A DNA stretch of 64,000 nucleotides from Candidatus Borkfalkia ceftriaxoniphila. GTDB taxonomy: Bacteria; Bacillota; Clostridia; Christensenellales; Borkfalkiaceae. The notes under the pieces are model-generated. The model was not told where the DNA came from, ran no database searches, and saw only the letters and a program-made list of their open reading frames with translations. Position 1 is the first letter of the stretch. Each line of letters starts with the position of its first letter. This document shows, piece after piece, positions 14,494-21,930 of this stretch. The position numbers were made by a program, and so were the translations under genes. The stretch covers positions 1,276,005 to 1,340,004 of the forward strand of contig NZ_SDOZ01000002.1 in the NCBI RefSeq assembly GCF_004134775.1. The letters are read 5' to 3'.

Positions 14494-16206
14494 TTATTTC
14501 AAAAGATTGCTTTGGTTATAAATTTTTTCGAGCAGTCCGTCGGATATCACGTTTCTGTAACGGCCGATGAATACGAACACTTTGGAGAAAAACTCGCGGT
14601 TGTCGCCGCCCACCTGGTACATGGGAAGGCGCTTGTTCTCGCCGTAGATGCGGGAAATGAACAGGCGGTCGAACTCGTCTTTTTCCTGCGGCGTCAGGCT
14701 GTTGATGAACGCGTCGGGCAGATAGGGCACGGCGCCGCCGAAATAGGGCATGCCGTAATTTTGCGCGAACTGCTGTGCGTAGCCCTGTCCGTAGGTGTAG
14801 GGCGCCTGCTGCTGATAATTGTTATAGCCGCTGTTCGGCTGCTGTTGTTGCTGCTGTTGATAACCCGCGAAACCTCCGTCCGGCTGCTGCGCCTGCCGGT
14901 CGTTGTTCGGCTGTTGCTGTGCCTGTTCGCGGGGCGTTTCCTGCGCCTGTTCTTGTCTGCGCGCGAAGTCCGCGTATTCGCGGTTGAACTGTCCGTCGTA
15001 CTGCGCCTGTTCGAAGTTGAACGGCTTTTCTTCCTGCGGTTCGCCCTCGTAAGCGGGCTCTTCTTCCAGGGGTTCGATTACGGGTTCGGGCTCTTGCGCC
15101 TCGTCCAACGGCTCGGCCTCCGCCGCGCTCGCCGCGGTCTCCGTTTCCGCCTGCGTTTCGTTTACGATATCCTCGATGGAGATCTGCGCCGCGTCGTCGA
15201 GCGCGCTGCTCGCTTTGGGCGCTTCTTCCGCGGCCTGCGGTTCGGTCTCCGCCGCGGGCTCGAAGCCCTTGATCGCCATCTGGTCGTTCTCGTCGAAGAC
15301 GAACGCGCCGTCCTCGCTCTCGCGCCGTTGCGCCGCGCGCTTATTGAGCGCGTTGACGATGATCACGACGATGCCCTGCAACGCGGCAAGGCCCAGGAAA
15401 CAGATGGTCCCGAGATTATCGGAAATATCCTTAAAGGAAGTCAACACCGCGAGCATGACGAACGCGAATGCCGCGATGATGAAAAATACGATGGAACGGA
15501 TGAGATCCAGAGCGCCTGTTCTGGGGATGATGAGGTCGAGCCCCGCAAGCCCCGCGTTGACGACAGCGCCGAACGCGAGCGCCATAAACGCGTAACTCGC
15601 GATCTTTTCGCTGGTTTTTGCGCCGAGATCGAGCCCGAACGTGAACAGGCCGCTAAGTTTCAGCCCGTTGACGAATACGAAGGAATAGAACGCGAAGAAC
15701 GCCGCCGCAATGAGAAAAAGCAGGCATTTGACGATGCCGTAGCGCCCGTACGCCGAGAAGTTGAGCACGACGACGTAGAGGACGGCGAGCGCGAGCGAGA
15801 AGAGCACCGCGTTGACATCGGTCAAGATCGCCGCAAATCCCGCGGTGCCGTCCTGGCGGAGCGCTAAGGCGAACAGCGCGAACGCGAGTACTGCCAAGAC
15901 CGCCTTCATGTAGTTCAAAACGAGCGCGCCTTTCCCCTTGACGAAGAAAGAAACGACGGTCAGAACGATGAGCGCGGCGTAAAAGCCGAGCACGCCGTAC
16001 ATGGCCGCGCCCGCAAATTTGCCGAGTGAGGCGGCTCCGTCCCGAAACAGTCTTGTGATGAGATCGAAAAAACTGTCGCCTTTGAATCCCGCCGCGTCGG
16101 GCAGGAAGGCAAGCACGGCAAACCCAGCCAGAAACAGGAGGGCAAGCACGAGCTGTAAAGCCTTGCTTTGTTTTTTTGCGGCCGTCGCCGCAGATTGATT
16201 ACTCAT
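14494..16206 (-). CDS. Polytopic membrane protein with Gln/Glu-rich cytoplasmic tail and conserved C-terminal domain
   Basis: A 570-residue protein not matched to a named family. Residues 1-290 contain about eight hydrophobic segments separated by short loops. Residues 300-400 are acidic and Ala-rich (many EAEPLDEAQE-like stretches). Residues 400-490 are Gln/Asn/Tyr-rich with QQQQQ runs. A compact final domain (about 495-570) has LTPQEKDEFDRLFISRIYG, then MYQVGGDNREFFSKVFVF and IGRYRNVISDGLLEKIYNQ. It is monocistronic with its own promoter and terminator. A scaffold or envelope role is only a guess. The low-complexity tail was kept in frame through a CTG/TTG repeat run. Confidence 0.6.
   Translation of the reverse strand: MSNQSAATAAKKQSKALQLVLALLFLAGFAVLAFLPDAAGFKGDSFFDLITRLFRDGAASLGKFAGAAMYGVLGFYAALIVLTVVSFFVKGKGALVLNYMKAVLAVLAFALFALALRQDGTAGFAAILTDVNAVLFSLALAVLYVVVLNFSAYGRYGIVKCLLFLIAAAFFAFYSFVFVNGLKLSGLFTFGLDLGAKTSEKIASYAFMALAFGAVVNAGLAGLDLIIPRTGALDLIRSIVFFIIAAFAFVMLAVLTSFKDISDNLGTICFLGLAALQGIVVIIVNALNKRAAQRRESEDGAFVFDENDQMAIKGFEPAAETEPQAAEEAPKASSALDDAAQISIEDIVNETQAETETAASAAEAEPLDEAQEPEPVIEPLEEEPAYEGEPQEEKPFNFEQAQYDGQFNREYADFARRQEQAQETPREQAQQQPNNDRQAQQPDGGFAGYQQQQQQQPNSGYNNYQQQAPYTYGQGYAQQFAQNYGMPYFGGAVPYLPDAFINSLTPQEKDEFDRLFISRIYGENKRLPMYQVGGDNREFFSKVFVFIGRYRNVISDGLLEKIYNQSNLLK
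14839..14860. repeat. Short CTG/TTG triplet run coding for polyglutamine
   Basis: GCTGCTGTTGTTGCTGCTG-type triplets code on the minus strand for CAG/CAA glutamines inside the membrane protein tail. Mixed codons limit slippage. It is a possible length-variable site. Confidence 0.5.
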
Positions 16207-16339
16207 AAATGTACCCCATAATTGAATTTTAATGAGAAAGCGGGCGCGTTTTTTTCGGAACGCCGCACCGTCCGCCGCTGTGGAAAATACCTTTGAAAAA
16301 TCGGCTTTTTCCGCGGAACTCTATATTATTGTATAAATA

Positions 16340-16368
16340 ATTTTACTACATATCCCGCCAAGTGTCAA
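16340..16368 (-). promoter_or_regulatory. Sigma-A promoter of the 570-residue membrane protein gene
   Basis: On the minus strand TTGACA (16363-16368), 17-base spacer, TAAAAT (16340-16345). The gene-free stretch 16207-16569 holds this promoter, a leader of about 130 bases with no recognised riboswitch, and the divergent promoter at 16501-16529. Nothing else was identified there. Confidence 0.75.
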
Positions 16369-16500
16369 GTTATAAACAAATATTCCTCCCTAAAAACAGG
16401 AAAATTCGACAACGGTGCAAATCGTCGGAACGGGATATGAACAGTATGTGCTCGTTTGGTAAAATTTTACGGACTTTCTCGCGCAATAAAAAAATTTTTA

Positions 16501-16529
16501 TTGATATTTTTTGGAATATACGCTATAAT
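16501..16529 (+). promoter_or_regulatory. Sigma-A promoter of the PucR/CdaR-type regulator
   Basis: TTGATA (16501-16506), 17-base spacer, TATAAT (16524-16529). It fixes the regulator's start at 16570, since longer in-frame starts lie upstream of this promoter. Confidence 0.8.
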
Positions 16530-16569
16530 AAACGGGAAACCGCTAAGGTTTGCGAAAAGGGGCGCCGCC

Positions 16570-17610
16570 ATGAACAGAGAACTCACGAAAATTTTAAAGA
16601 CCGTCTACGAAAATACGGGTATCGACGTATTATTATATGCGTCGGACGGCTCGTTTATCGCTTCCGCGACGGGAAGAACGTTTTTTCGCCCCGTAAAACT
16701 TTCTTTCGATACGGTATTTACCGATACGGAATCCCACCGCACGCATTTTAAACTCTATTACAAGACCGACCGCCTGTTCGGCGAGATCGAAGGGGACGGC
16801 GCCGTCGCCGCGAACTATGCCTATATGCTTTCCAACCTCATCGAAAACATGGCGGCGCGCGAAGGCAACCTTTCCAAAGAAGAATACGCCAAACGGATCC
16901 TGCTCGGCGATTGCAGCGGCGCGGACGTGCATAAATTCAAGATCAAGTACGCCGTGCCCGAACTTCCGTTTTACGTGCTCGCCGTGCGCAGCGGGCAGAA
17001 AATTGCGGAAGTTCTGAACATTTCCGCGCAATACGTGACCAACGGCGTGGATTTCGCGGTGAAGATCGGCGAGCGCGAGTGCGTCATCGTCAAGTTCATC
17101 GAGGACGACGGCGAATATCAGTCGAGTGCGGATTTCGCGTTTTTTCTCGCCAATTCCATGTACGAAGAACTGGGACTGCGCGTAGAGATCGGCGTTGGCG
17201 GCACTTTCCGCCGTTTCGAGGACGCGTGCGTATCCTATCAGCAGGCGGCAACGGCGCTGCGCATGAGCAGCGTGTTCGGTTCCAAGGGCAACGTGCACAC
17301 GTACCGCGAGTTTATCCTCATCAAAATGCTCGAAGATATCCCCGAGGGCAAACTGGGCGATTATCTTTCCGTTTTGCTGGACAAGGAAGCGAAGGAACTC
17401 TTGCGCGACGAGGAAATGGTCAACACCGCCGAGGAGTTTCTGGAAAACAGCCTCAACGTGAGCGAAACGTCGCGCAATCTTTTCATGCATAGAAACACGC
17501 TCATGTACCGCTTGGACAAGATCGAGCGCGTGATGGGGCTGAACCTGCGCAAATTTTCCGACGCGGTCACCTTCCGCATCATTACGATCTTGTTTAAACT
17601 CGTAAAATAA
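16570..17610 (+). CDS. PucR/CdaR-type transcriptional regulator
   Basis: A 346-residue regulator starting at the ATG 41 bases after a consensus -10 box, with AAAGGGG upstream. The N-terminal part (1-95) looks like a small sensor domain (LLYASDGSFIASATGR), the middle (about 125-240) like the GGDEF-related CdaR domain (VEIGVGGTFRRFEDACVSYQQ). The C-terminus is the PucR helix-turn-helix (FLENSLNVSETSRNLFMHRN, then TLMYRLDKIERVMGLNLRKF). Family members activate sugar-acid, purine or amino-acid genes. No obvious target lies next to it; it is monocistronic and followed by a terminator. Confidence 0.85.
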   Translation: MNRELTKILKTVYENTGIDVLLYASDGSFIASATGRTFFRPVKLSFDTVFTDTESHRTHFKLYYKTDRLFGEIEGDGAVAANYAYMLSNLIENMAAREGNLSKEEYAKRILLGDCSGADVHKFKIKYAVPELPFYVLAVRSGQKIAEVLNISAQYVTNGVDFAVKIGERECVIVKFIEDDGEYQSSADFAFFLANSMYEELGLRVEIGVGGTFRRFEDACVSYQQAATALRMSSVFGSKGNVHTYREFILIKMLEDIPEGKLGDYLSVLLDKEAKELLRDEEMVNTAEEFLENSLNVSETSRNLFMHRNTLMYRLDKIERVMGLNLRKFSDAVTFRIITILFKLVK

Positions 17611-17664
17611 AATTCGCGCTGGCGGCGGATAAAACGCCGCGGATTCGGACATAAAAAATGAGAA

Positions 17665-17694
17665 CGCGCATATGCTACGTATGCGCGCTTTTTT
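17665..17694 (+). terminator. Terminator after the PucR/CdaR-type regulator
   Basis: The stem CGCGCATA / TATGCGCG (17665-17672 with 17680-17687) has a seven-base loop and is followed by CTTTTTT. Confidence 0.78.
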
Positions 17695-17710
17695 ACTCGG
17701 AGGTACCAAA

Positions 17711-18100
17711 ATGACGCATCGGGAAATGTATGAAAGGGCGGTTTCCGCGCTCAATCCCACCGAAGAAGACGGCTTGTCCTACGGCATGGTGGCGGCGGCG
17801 CTCGAAAGCGCGGGCGGGAAAGTGTACGTGGGGGTGAACGTCGACCTCTTTTGCGGGCTGGGCTACTGCGCCGAGCGCAACGCGGCGGGCACCATGCTCA
17901 CCGAGGGCGAACGCGTCGTACGCCGCGTGGTCTGCGTGGACAAGCGCGGAAATCTGATGACGCCTTGCGGCAGTTGCCGCGAATTTTTGTATCAATTATC
18001 GCCCGAAAACGTAAACACGAAATTTTTGACGGATCTTGAAGAAGAGCGGTACAAGACGCTCGGAGAATTTCTGCCCGACTGGTGGAACGAAAGGAAATAA
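17711..18100 (+). CDS. Cytidine deaminase-like enzyme
   Basis: A 129-residue zinc deaminase of the tetrameric cytidine deaminase class. The zinc and catalytic motif is CAERNA (Cys-Ala-Glu at about 56-58, the Glu as proton shuttle), with the second motif PCGSCREF. It deaminates cytidine or deoxycytidine in nucleoside salvage. A blasticidin-S-deaminase-like specificity is the main alternative because the N-terminal half (SYGMVAAALESAGGKVYVG) is divergent. The start at 17711 is set by CGGAGG nine bases upstream; an in-frame ATG at 17672 sits inside the preceding terminator. Three bases separate it from the S41 peptidase gene. Confidence 0.85.
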   Translation: MTHREMYERAVSALNPTEEDGLSYGMVAAALESAGGKVYVGVNVDLFCGLGYCAERNAAGTMLTEGERVVRRVVCVDKRGNLMTPCGSCREFLYQLSPENVNTKFLTDLEEERYKTLGEFLPDWWNERK

Positions 18101-18102
18101 AT

Positions 18103-19386
18103 ATGAATGCGAAAACGAAAAAATTACTCATTGCGCTGGGCTGCGTCGCCGCGGCCGTCCTGCTGTTTTTTGCAGGGTTTTTCACCTATTATCTGACGCT
18201 CGACGAAGGGCTGCGCTCGCTTCTATGGTTCAAGAACAAGGTGCAGGACGAATATTACGAAAATATTTCCGACGAGGATTTCTGGAACGCCGCGATCTCG
18301 GGCGCGGAAGGGCTGCTGGACGAATATTCCACGCTCTACACCGCCGACGAGTATGACGTGATCGTCAGTTCTTCCAAGGGCGAAAAACTGGGCGCGGGCT
18401 TATCTTTTTTTGCGGATACCAATATGATTTATAAGGTCGCCGTCAACTCTCCCGCCTTTTTCGCGGGCATGGAGGAGGGCACGTATATCACGGGCGTCGG
18501 CATGAGCCGCGAAGAGTTTGTTTCCACGTTTACGCCGACCGAACTTTCCAAGGCGCTCGACGATATTTCGAGCAATCAGACTTTTTATCTGCGCGCCTCC
18601 GCCGATGCCGCGGACGATACGGAGAACGTAAAAATTTACGAAGTGCAGAAGAAAGCGTTTACCGAAAGTTACGCGGTGTATCAGACCTACAATTCGAGTT
18701 GGGCGCTCGTCGAGGGCGAGAACGGCATGGCGTGGGAAAAATACGGCGAGGGGAACGCGGAACTGGACCAAGACACGGCGTACGTGCGGCTTGTGCAGTT
18801 TTACGGCAACGCGTACGACAGTTTCGCGCACGCGTGCGAGCAGTACAAAGCCGACGGCAAAAGCAAACTGATTCTGGACTTGCGCAACAACGGCGGCGGA
18901 AGCGTGGACGTGATGCAGTCGCTTTCGAATTTTCTTTTAAAGGACGCGAAGGAAAAAAAGAATCTGGTCATGACGGCGCAATACCGCGGCGGCAGAGAGG
19001 AAAAATATTATTCCAGAGCGAATTACTACGACGAATATTTTGCGGACAGCAAAATTTACGTGATGGCGAACCACAACAGCGCGTCCGCGAGCGAGGCGCT
19101 CATCGGCGCGATGATATCTTACGGCACGATAGGGTACGGGGATATATTCCTTTCGAAAATCGGAAACACCTGTAAAACGTTCGGCAAGGGCATCATGCAG
19201 ACGACCTTTTCCAACCCGCTCACGGGCGAGGCGGCGAAACTGACGACGGCGAAGATTTTTTGGCCGAACGGGCATTGCATCCACGGCGTGGGCGTGACCG
19301 AGGCGGACGGCGCGACGCCGATCGAAACGACGGGCGCGACGGTTTACGGCGATCCCGAACTTTCGAAAGTACTTGCGAGAATTTAA
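18103..19386 (+). CDS. S41-family C-terminal processing peptidase
   Basis: A 427-residue exported serine protease. A Lys-rich start and hydrophobic helix (about 6-28) anchor it in the membrane. A divergent PDZ-like region spans about 90-150. The S41 core includes LILDLRNNGGGSVDVM and the nucleophile region ANHNSASASEALIGAM, and GKGIMQTTF supplies the catalytic Lys of the Ser-Lys dyad. Such enzymes trim secreted or envelope proteins, in spore formers sometimes as signalling proteases. It follows the deaminase gene by two bases, with AAAGGAA as ribosome site, probably as an operon of convenience. Confidence 0.88.
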   Translation: MNAKTKKLLIALGCVAAAVLLFFAGFFTYYLTLDEGLRSLLWFKNKVQDEYYENISDEDFWNAAISGAEGLLDEYSTLYTADEYDVIVSSSKGEKLGAGLSFFADTNMIYKVAVNSPAFFAGMEEGTYITGVGMSREEFVSTFTPTELSKALDDISSNQTFYLRASADAADDTENVKIYEVQKKAFTESYAVYQTYNSSWALVEGENGMAWEKYGEGNAELDQDTAYVRLVQFYGNAYDSFAHACEQYKADGKSKLILDLRNNGGGSVDVMQSLSNFLLKDAKEKKNLVMTAQYRGGREEKYYSRANYYDEYFADSKIYVMANHNSASASEALIGAMISYGTIGYGDIFLSKIGNTCKTFGKGIMQTTFSNPLTGEAAKLTTAKIFWPNGHCIHGVGVTEADGATPIETTGATVYGDPELSKVLARI

Positions 19387-19391
19387 AAAAT

Positions 19392-19435
19392 AAGGAGAGG
19401 GACGCCCCCGACGGGGGCGTCCCTCTCCTTTATAC
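19392..19435. terminator. Bidirectional terminator
   Basis: A very long GC-rich stem (AAGGAGAGGGACGCCCCCG at 19392-19410 pairing with 19412-19430), then TTTATA. It ends the S41 peptidase gene and can serve the converging XRE gene. Confidence 0.87.
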
Positions 19436-19437
19436 CA

Positions 19438-19653
19438 TTAAATTTTCGTACCCGATTCATCTTCCAAACCTATTAAATAATCGGCTGTAACTTCAAAAAA
19501 TCGTGCTGTTTTCCTGATTATGCTTTCGGTCGGCTCACATTCGCCTTTTTCCCAACGAGCAATCATGGATTGATCACATTGAATGACTTGCGCAAGTTCC
19601 TTTTGCGTTAATCCTTTTTCCAGCCTTAATTCTTTTAAACGAATATCAAACAT
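19438..19653 (-). CDS. XRE-family regulator (first of two)
   Basis: A 71-residue Cro/CI-type protein when started at the ATG at 19653 (MFDIRLKELRLEKG). The extra upstream codons in frame run through the operator pair and encode a non-HTH hydrophobic stretch, so I reject the longer form. HTH: LTQKELAQVIQCDQSMIARW, then EKGECEPTESIIRKTARFF, then VTADYLIGLED. No good ribosome site precedes the chosen ATG and a TATAAT lies seven bases before it on the same strand, so the message may be nearly leaderless. Two matching palindromes lie immediately upstream, the likely binding sites. The gene is AT-rich. Confidence 0.8.
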   Translation of the reverse strand: MFDIRLKELRLEKGLTQKELAQVIQCDQSMIARWEKGECEPTESIIRKTARFFEVTADYLIGLEDESGTKI

Positions 19654-19672
19654 AGTTGAATTATAAAATATT

Positions 19673-19707
19673 ATGAGTATTTTCATTGACATTATGAGAA
19701 TACTCAT
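19673..19707. promoter_or_regulatory. Tandem palindromic operators for the XRE regulator
   Basis: Two copies of ATGAG-N4-CTCAT: ATGAGTATTTTCAT (19673-19686, one mismatch) and ATGAGAATACTCAT (19694-19707, perfect). Their centres are 21 bases apart, two helical turns, as expected for cooperative binding of dimers on one face. They lie just upstream of the XRE start and across the plus-strand promoter. Confidence 0.78.
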
Positions 19708-19714
19708 TTATAAT
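19686..19714 (+). promoter_or_regulatory. Consensus sigma-A promoter pointing antisense into the second XRE gene
   Basis: TTGACA (19686-19691), exactly 17 bases, TATAAT (19709-19714): a full consensus match. The second operator fills the spacer, so the XRE protein should block it. No plus-strand gene starts before 20132, so a transcript would run antisense through the XRE gene at 19729-20040 before reaching the SLOG gene. Confidence 0.75.
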
Positions 19715-19728
19715 TATACTAATTGAAG

Positions 19729-20040
19729 TTATTTATTATGTTCGATAATCGTTTTCATAACGCCGATGACGGTATCTTTTTCGGCTGTTTCCAAACGATT
19801 CCATAACTCCAACATTTCTTGTTTTTGAGGGTCGGCATCTTTTTTTTCGGAAACTAAATCTTCGGCTTTCATATTAAAAGCCTTTGCAACTAAACGAATA
19901 GACTTATAATTCGGAGCAGTGGGGATTTCTTTAAACCAACCATTGATGGCTGATTTACTGATGCCCGTAATTTTAGATAATTTATAGACGGTCCAACCAC
20001 GGCTGGTCATTTCAATTTTTATTCTTTGGTTGATATTCAT
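19729..20040 (-). CDS. XRE-family regulator (second of two)
   Basis: A 103-residue regulator with an N-terminal HTH (MTSRGWTVYKLSKITGISKS, then AINGWFKEIPTAPNYKSIRL, then VAKAFNMKAEDLV) and a charged helical C-terminus (about 68-103) likely for dimerisation. AAGGGA lies before the ATG. It is divergent from the SLOG gene; a 20-base imperfect palindrome lies between them. Distinct in sequence from the other XRE regulators in the window. AT-rich. It probably controls the SLOG gene and itself. Confidence 0.85.
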   Translation of the reverse strand: MNINQRIKIEMTSRGWTVYKLSKITGISKSAINGWFKEIPTAPNYKSIRLVAKAFNMKAEDLVSEKKDADPQKQEMLELWNRLETAEKDTVIGVMKTIIEHNK

Positions 20041-20078
20041 AAAAATATTCCCTTATAGGACTATTATAGTATATAAAA

Positions 20079-20098
20079 TAGGTCTAAAATTATACCTA
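20079..20098. promoter_or_regulatory. Imperfect palindrome between the second XRE gene and the SLOG gene
   Basis: TAGGTCTAAAATTATACCTA has 5-base outer arms TAGGT/ACCTA and an AT core. TATAAT on the minus strand and TATAAA on the plus strand lie beside it. A candidate operator for the second XRE protein; promoter boxes here are not clear enough to assign. Confidence 0.5.
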
Positions 20099-20131
20099 AA
20101 TAGTATTAAATAAAACGAGGAGAAATATATT

Positions 20132-20566
20132 ATGAAAACATGTGCTTTTTTCGGTCATAGAAATTTCGATTATATGCCGTATTGCGAAAAAATTAAAAAT
20201 ATCATCGTCGGATTGATTGAACAGCAGGGAATAGTCGAGTTTTGTTCGGGCTATCGTGGGAATTTCGATAAATTGTGCGCGCAGGTCGTTTGGAAACTGA
20301 AACGGAACTTTCCCCAAATCAAAAATACAATGGTGCTTTCGTATATTCCGCGTCCGTCTTTTGAACTGCCGTATTTCTTCGACGATTCCGTGTACCTTGC
20401 GGACAGAAAAATTCCGCCCAAACTCGCCATTCTGGAAACAAACAGACTTTTGGCGGAAAGGGCGGACGTTATCGTTTCGGGTGTCAGCCGCACGCATGGC
20501 GGCGCTTTTCTCGCCTGCGAGCACGCGAAAAAAAACAATAAACAAATCATCAATATTTTTGAGTAA
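20132..20566 (+). CDS. SLOG-family (YpsA-like) nucleotide-binding domain protein
   Basis: A 144-residue Rossmann-like protein. Features are the start FFGHRNF (the FxGHR signature of YpsA/DUF1273-type SLOG proteins), EFCSGYRGNFDKLCAQVVWK as the Gly-rich second motif, and a final RADVIVSGVSRTHGGAFLAC followed by AKKNNKQIINIF. SLOG domains bind nucleotide-derived ligands and appear as stand-alone proteins or as sensors in anti-phage systems. Stand-alone clostridial members have no firm function. GAGGAG lies nine bases before the ATG. The next, unrecognised gene begins four bases after its stop. Confidence 0.82.
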   Translation: MKTCAFFGHRNFDYMPYCEKIKNIIVGLIEQQGIVEFCSGYRGNFDKLCAQVVWKLKRNFPQIKNTMVLSYIPRPSFELPYFFDDSVYLADRKIPPKLAILETNRLLAERADVIVSGVSRTHGGAFLACEHAKKNNKQIINIFE

Positions 20567-20570
20567 AACC

Positions 20571-21188
20571 ATGAATGCAGAAAAGAATGCCGAATTGATC
20601 GATATTTCCGATCATATGGAAAAAGCCGTGTGCGGCTACGTCTTCACACACGGCGAGTGCCGTCGGATTTTGTACGATACTTTACAGATAGATTTTAAAA
20701 TGCAAAATTTTATTTACAAAAATAGGCGCGTTTTGAAAAAATTTTTACAAGGATTTGTATTTGAAAGAGAGGGGGTGCGAATCAATCTTTCGTCGGAAGA
20801 AATTCGTCAAAAAATACAAGACGCGCTTCGTTACGAGATCGCGCGCTGTTTTTTTCAGCCCGCGCGTCTGACGCGGATTTTTGCGTTCGGACAGGAATTT
20901 TCCCCGCAGGAAAAAGAATGTGTGGACGCTTGCCTGCGCCGTCTGGAAAAAATAGATTTTTCGGCGGTTTTTATGCCCGACGAAACCGCCGAATATCGTC
21001 GTCTGTGTGCAGATCTGCGCTCTGTTCCGCTCCCCGTGCTTCGCAAAATGTCCGTCGTCGATACGCCCGAAAGGGCGCTGATCGCCATGATACCGAGTTT
21101 TCGGCTGGATTTTTCCCCCGAACGCTATCCCAATGTGCAGACTTTGTTTTGCTGTTTTGCGAAAGAGTTTTACTCCGAAAAATATTGA
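20571..21188 (+). CDS. Unknown 205-residue protein coupled to the SLOG gene
   Basis: Soluble, no signal peptide or membrane helix. The sequence alternates amphipathic helices with many Arg/Phe/Cys residues (QNFIYKNRRVLKKFLQGFVF, then FSPQEKECVDACLRRLEKID, then FSPERYPNVQTLFCCFAKEF). No catalytic motif was recognised. It starts four bases after the SLOG stop and so is almost certainly co-transcribed. The first 100 codons are AT-rich like the SLOG gene and the rest approaches chromosomal composition. The last 19 bases overlap the end of the converging gene. It could be a partner or effector of the SLOG protein, or unrelated. Confidence 0.55.
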   Translation: MNAEKNAELIDISDHMEKAVCGYVFTHGECRRILYDTLQIDFKMQNFIYKNRRVLKKFLQGFVFEREGVRINLSSEEIRQKIQDALRYEIARCFFQPARLTRIFAFGQEFSPQEKECVDACLRRLEKIDFSAVFMPDETAEYRRLCADLRSVPLPVLRKMSVVDTPERALIAMIPSFRLDFSPERYPNVQTLFCCFAKEFYSEKY

Positions 21189-21514
21189 TTGAGCGCGTAT
21201 GTAATGTTCGCGTCCGCGATTTTCGAGATAGGGCGCAGGGGTGGCATCGACTGCGTCGGCTCCGCTTTCGGCTCGGCGGCTTGCGGCGCGGCAAACGACG
21301 AAAATGTGTTGACCGCGCTCAGAATATCCGAAATGTTCATGTTTTCGGGCAGAAGGGATTTGAGATCCAGATTTTTCAGCGCGGGGAGTTCCGATAAATT
21401 TTTATCGCCCAGCATGGACAAAAGGGGCGTGAGTTTGGAAAGTTCCAACGCGGGCTTTCCGTTTTTTCCGTTCATTTGCGTGAGAAAAAGAATGATGATG
21501 AGTATGAGTTCCAT
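21170..21514 (-). CDS. Small protein with N-terminal membrane segment, unknown
   Basis: A 114-residue protein with a hydrophobic start (MELILIIILFLTQM). Repeated Leu/Lys/Pro helices follow (ALELSKLTPLLSMLGDKNLS, then ALKNLDLKSLLPENMNISDI), then a Pro/Ala/Glu linker and a C-terminal YALNQYFSE. GGAGG precedes the ATG. It is divergent from the small gene at 21594 and overlaps the end of the SLOG-linked gene by 19 bases, tail to tail. Composition is like the chromosome, not the AT-rich patch. No family recognised. Confidence 0.55.
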   Translation of the reverse strand: MELILIIILFLTQMNGKNGKPALELSKLTPLLSMLGDKNLSELPALKNLDLKSLLPENMNISDILSAVNTFSSFAAPQAAEPKAEPTQSMPPLRPISKIADANITYALNQYFSE

Positions 21515-21593
21515 AATACGTCCTCCGTATGGTTCGTGTCAAAGGTCGCGCTTTCGGCATATACATAAATTGAATAAACTTCGGAGGGTTTCC

Positions 21594-21875
21594 ATGAAAG
21601 ATTTCAATTCTTATACGCCCGGCGGCGACAGCGACAAGGAAAGTTTTGAAAAGAGCAATGTGGCGCAGATGGCCGCGAAAATGATGGGGTCGTTCAACGG
21701 CAAGAGCGAGGCCGATCTGATGAAAGCGATCTATCAGGAAGCGGAAAAGAACCGCAAGGCGGGCACGCTTTCCGACGCCGAGTTGGATAACTTTTACAAC
21801 ACGCTCAGCCCTATGCTCGATGCCCAGAAACGCAAAAAACTCGCTGCCGTCATCAAAAAACTGAAAGGTATGTAA
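21594..21875 (+). CDS. Small helical cytosolic protein, unknown
   Basis: A 93-residue protein that starts at the ATG behind CGGAGGG; longer frames to the left are antisense to the neighbouring gene. It has a polar N-terminus (MKDFNSYTPGGDSDKES), then helices rich in Met/Ala/Lys (MAAKMMGSFNGKSEADLMKA, then LSDAELDNFYNTLSPMLDAQ, then KKLAAVIKKLKGM). No known domain recognised. The 79-base divergent gap to the gene at 21514 shows no clear sigma-A boxes. Confidence 0.65.
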   Translation: MKDFNSYTPGGDSDKESFEKSNVAQMAAKMMGSFNGKSEADLMKAIYQEAEKNRKAGTLSDAELDNFYNTLSPMLDAQKRKKLAAVIKKLKGM

Positions 21876-21893
21876 ATTACATAGATCGTCCCG

Positions 21894-21923
21894 AAAACCG
21901 CGTCAAAGTACGCGGTTTTTTTT
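21894..21923 (+). terminator. Rho-independent terminator
   Basis: The stem AAAACCGCGT / ACGCGGTTTT (21894-21903 with 21910-21919) is followed by four more T. It may also slow the converging desulfurase transcript. Confidence 0.83.
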
Positions 21924-21930
21924 GTGTCGG

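Noticed and set aside
14512..15867. 451-codon Leu/Arg-rich open frame opposite the 570-residue membrane protein
   Set aside because: The minus-strand gene has a promoter, start and terminator of its own. The plus-strand frame has none, and its Leu runs are the complement of glutamine triplets.
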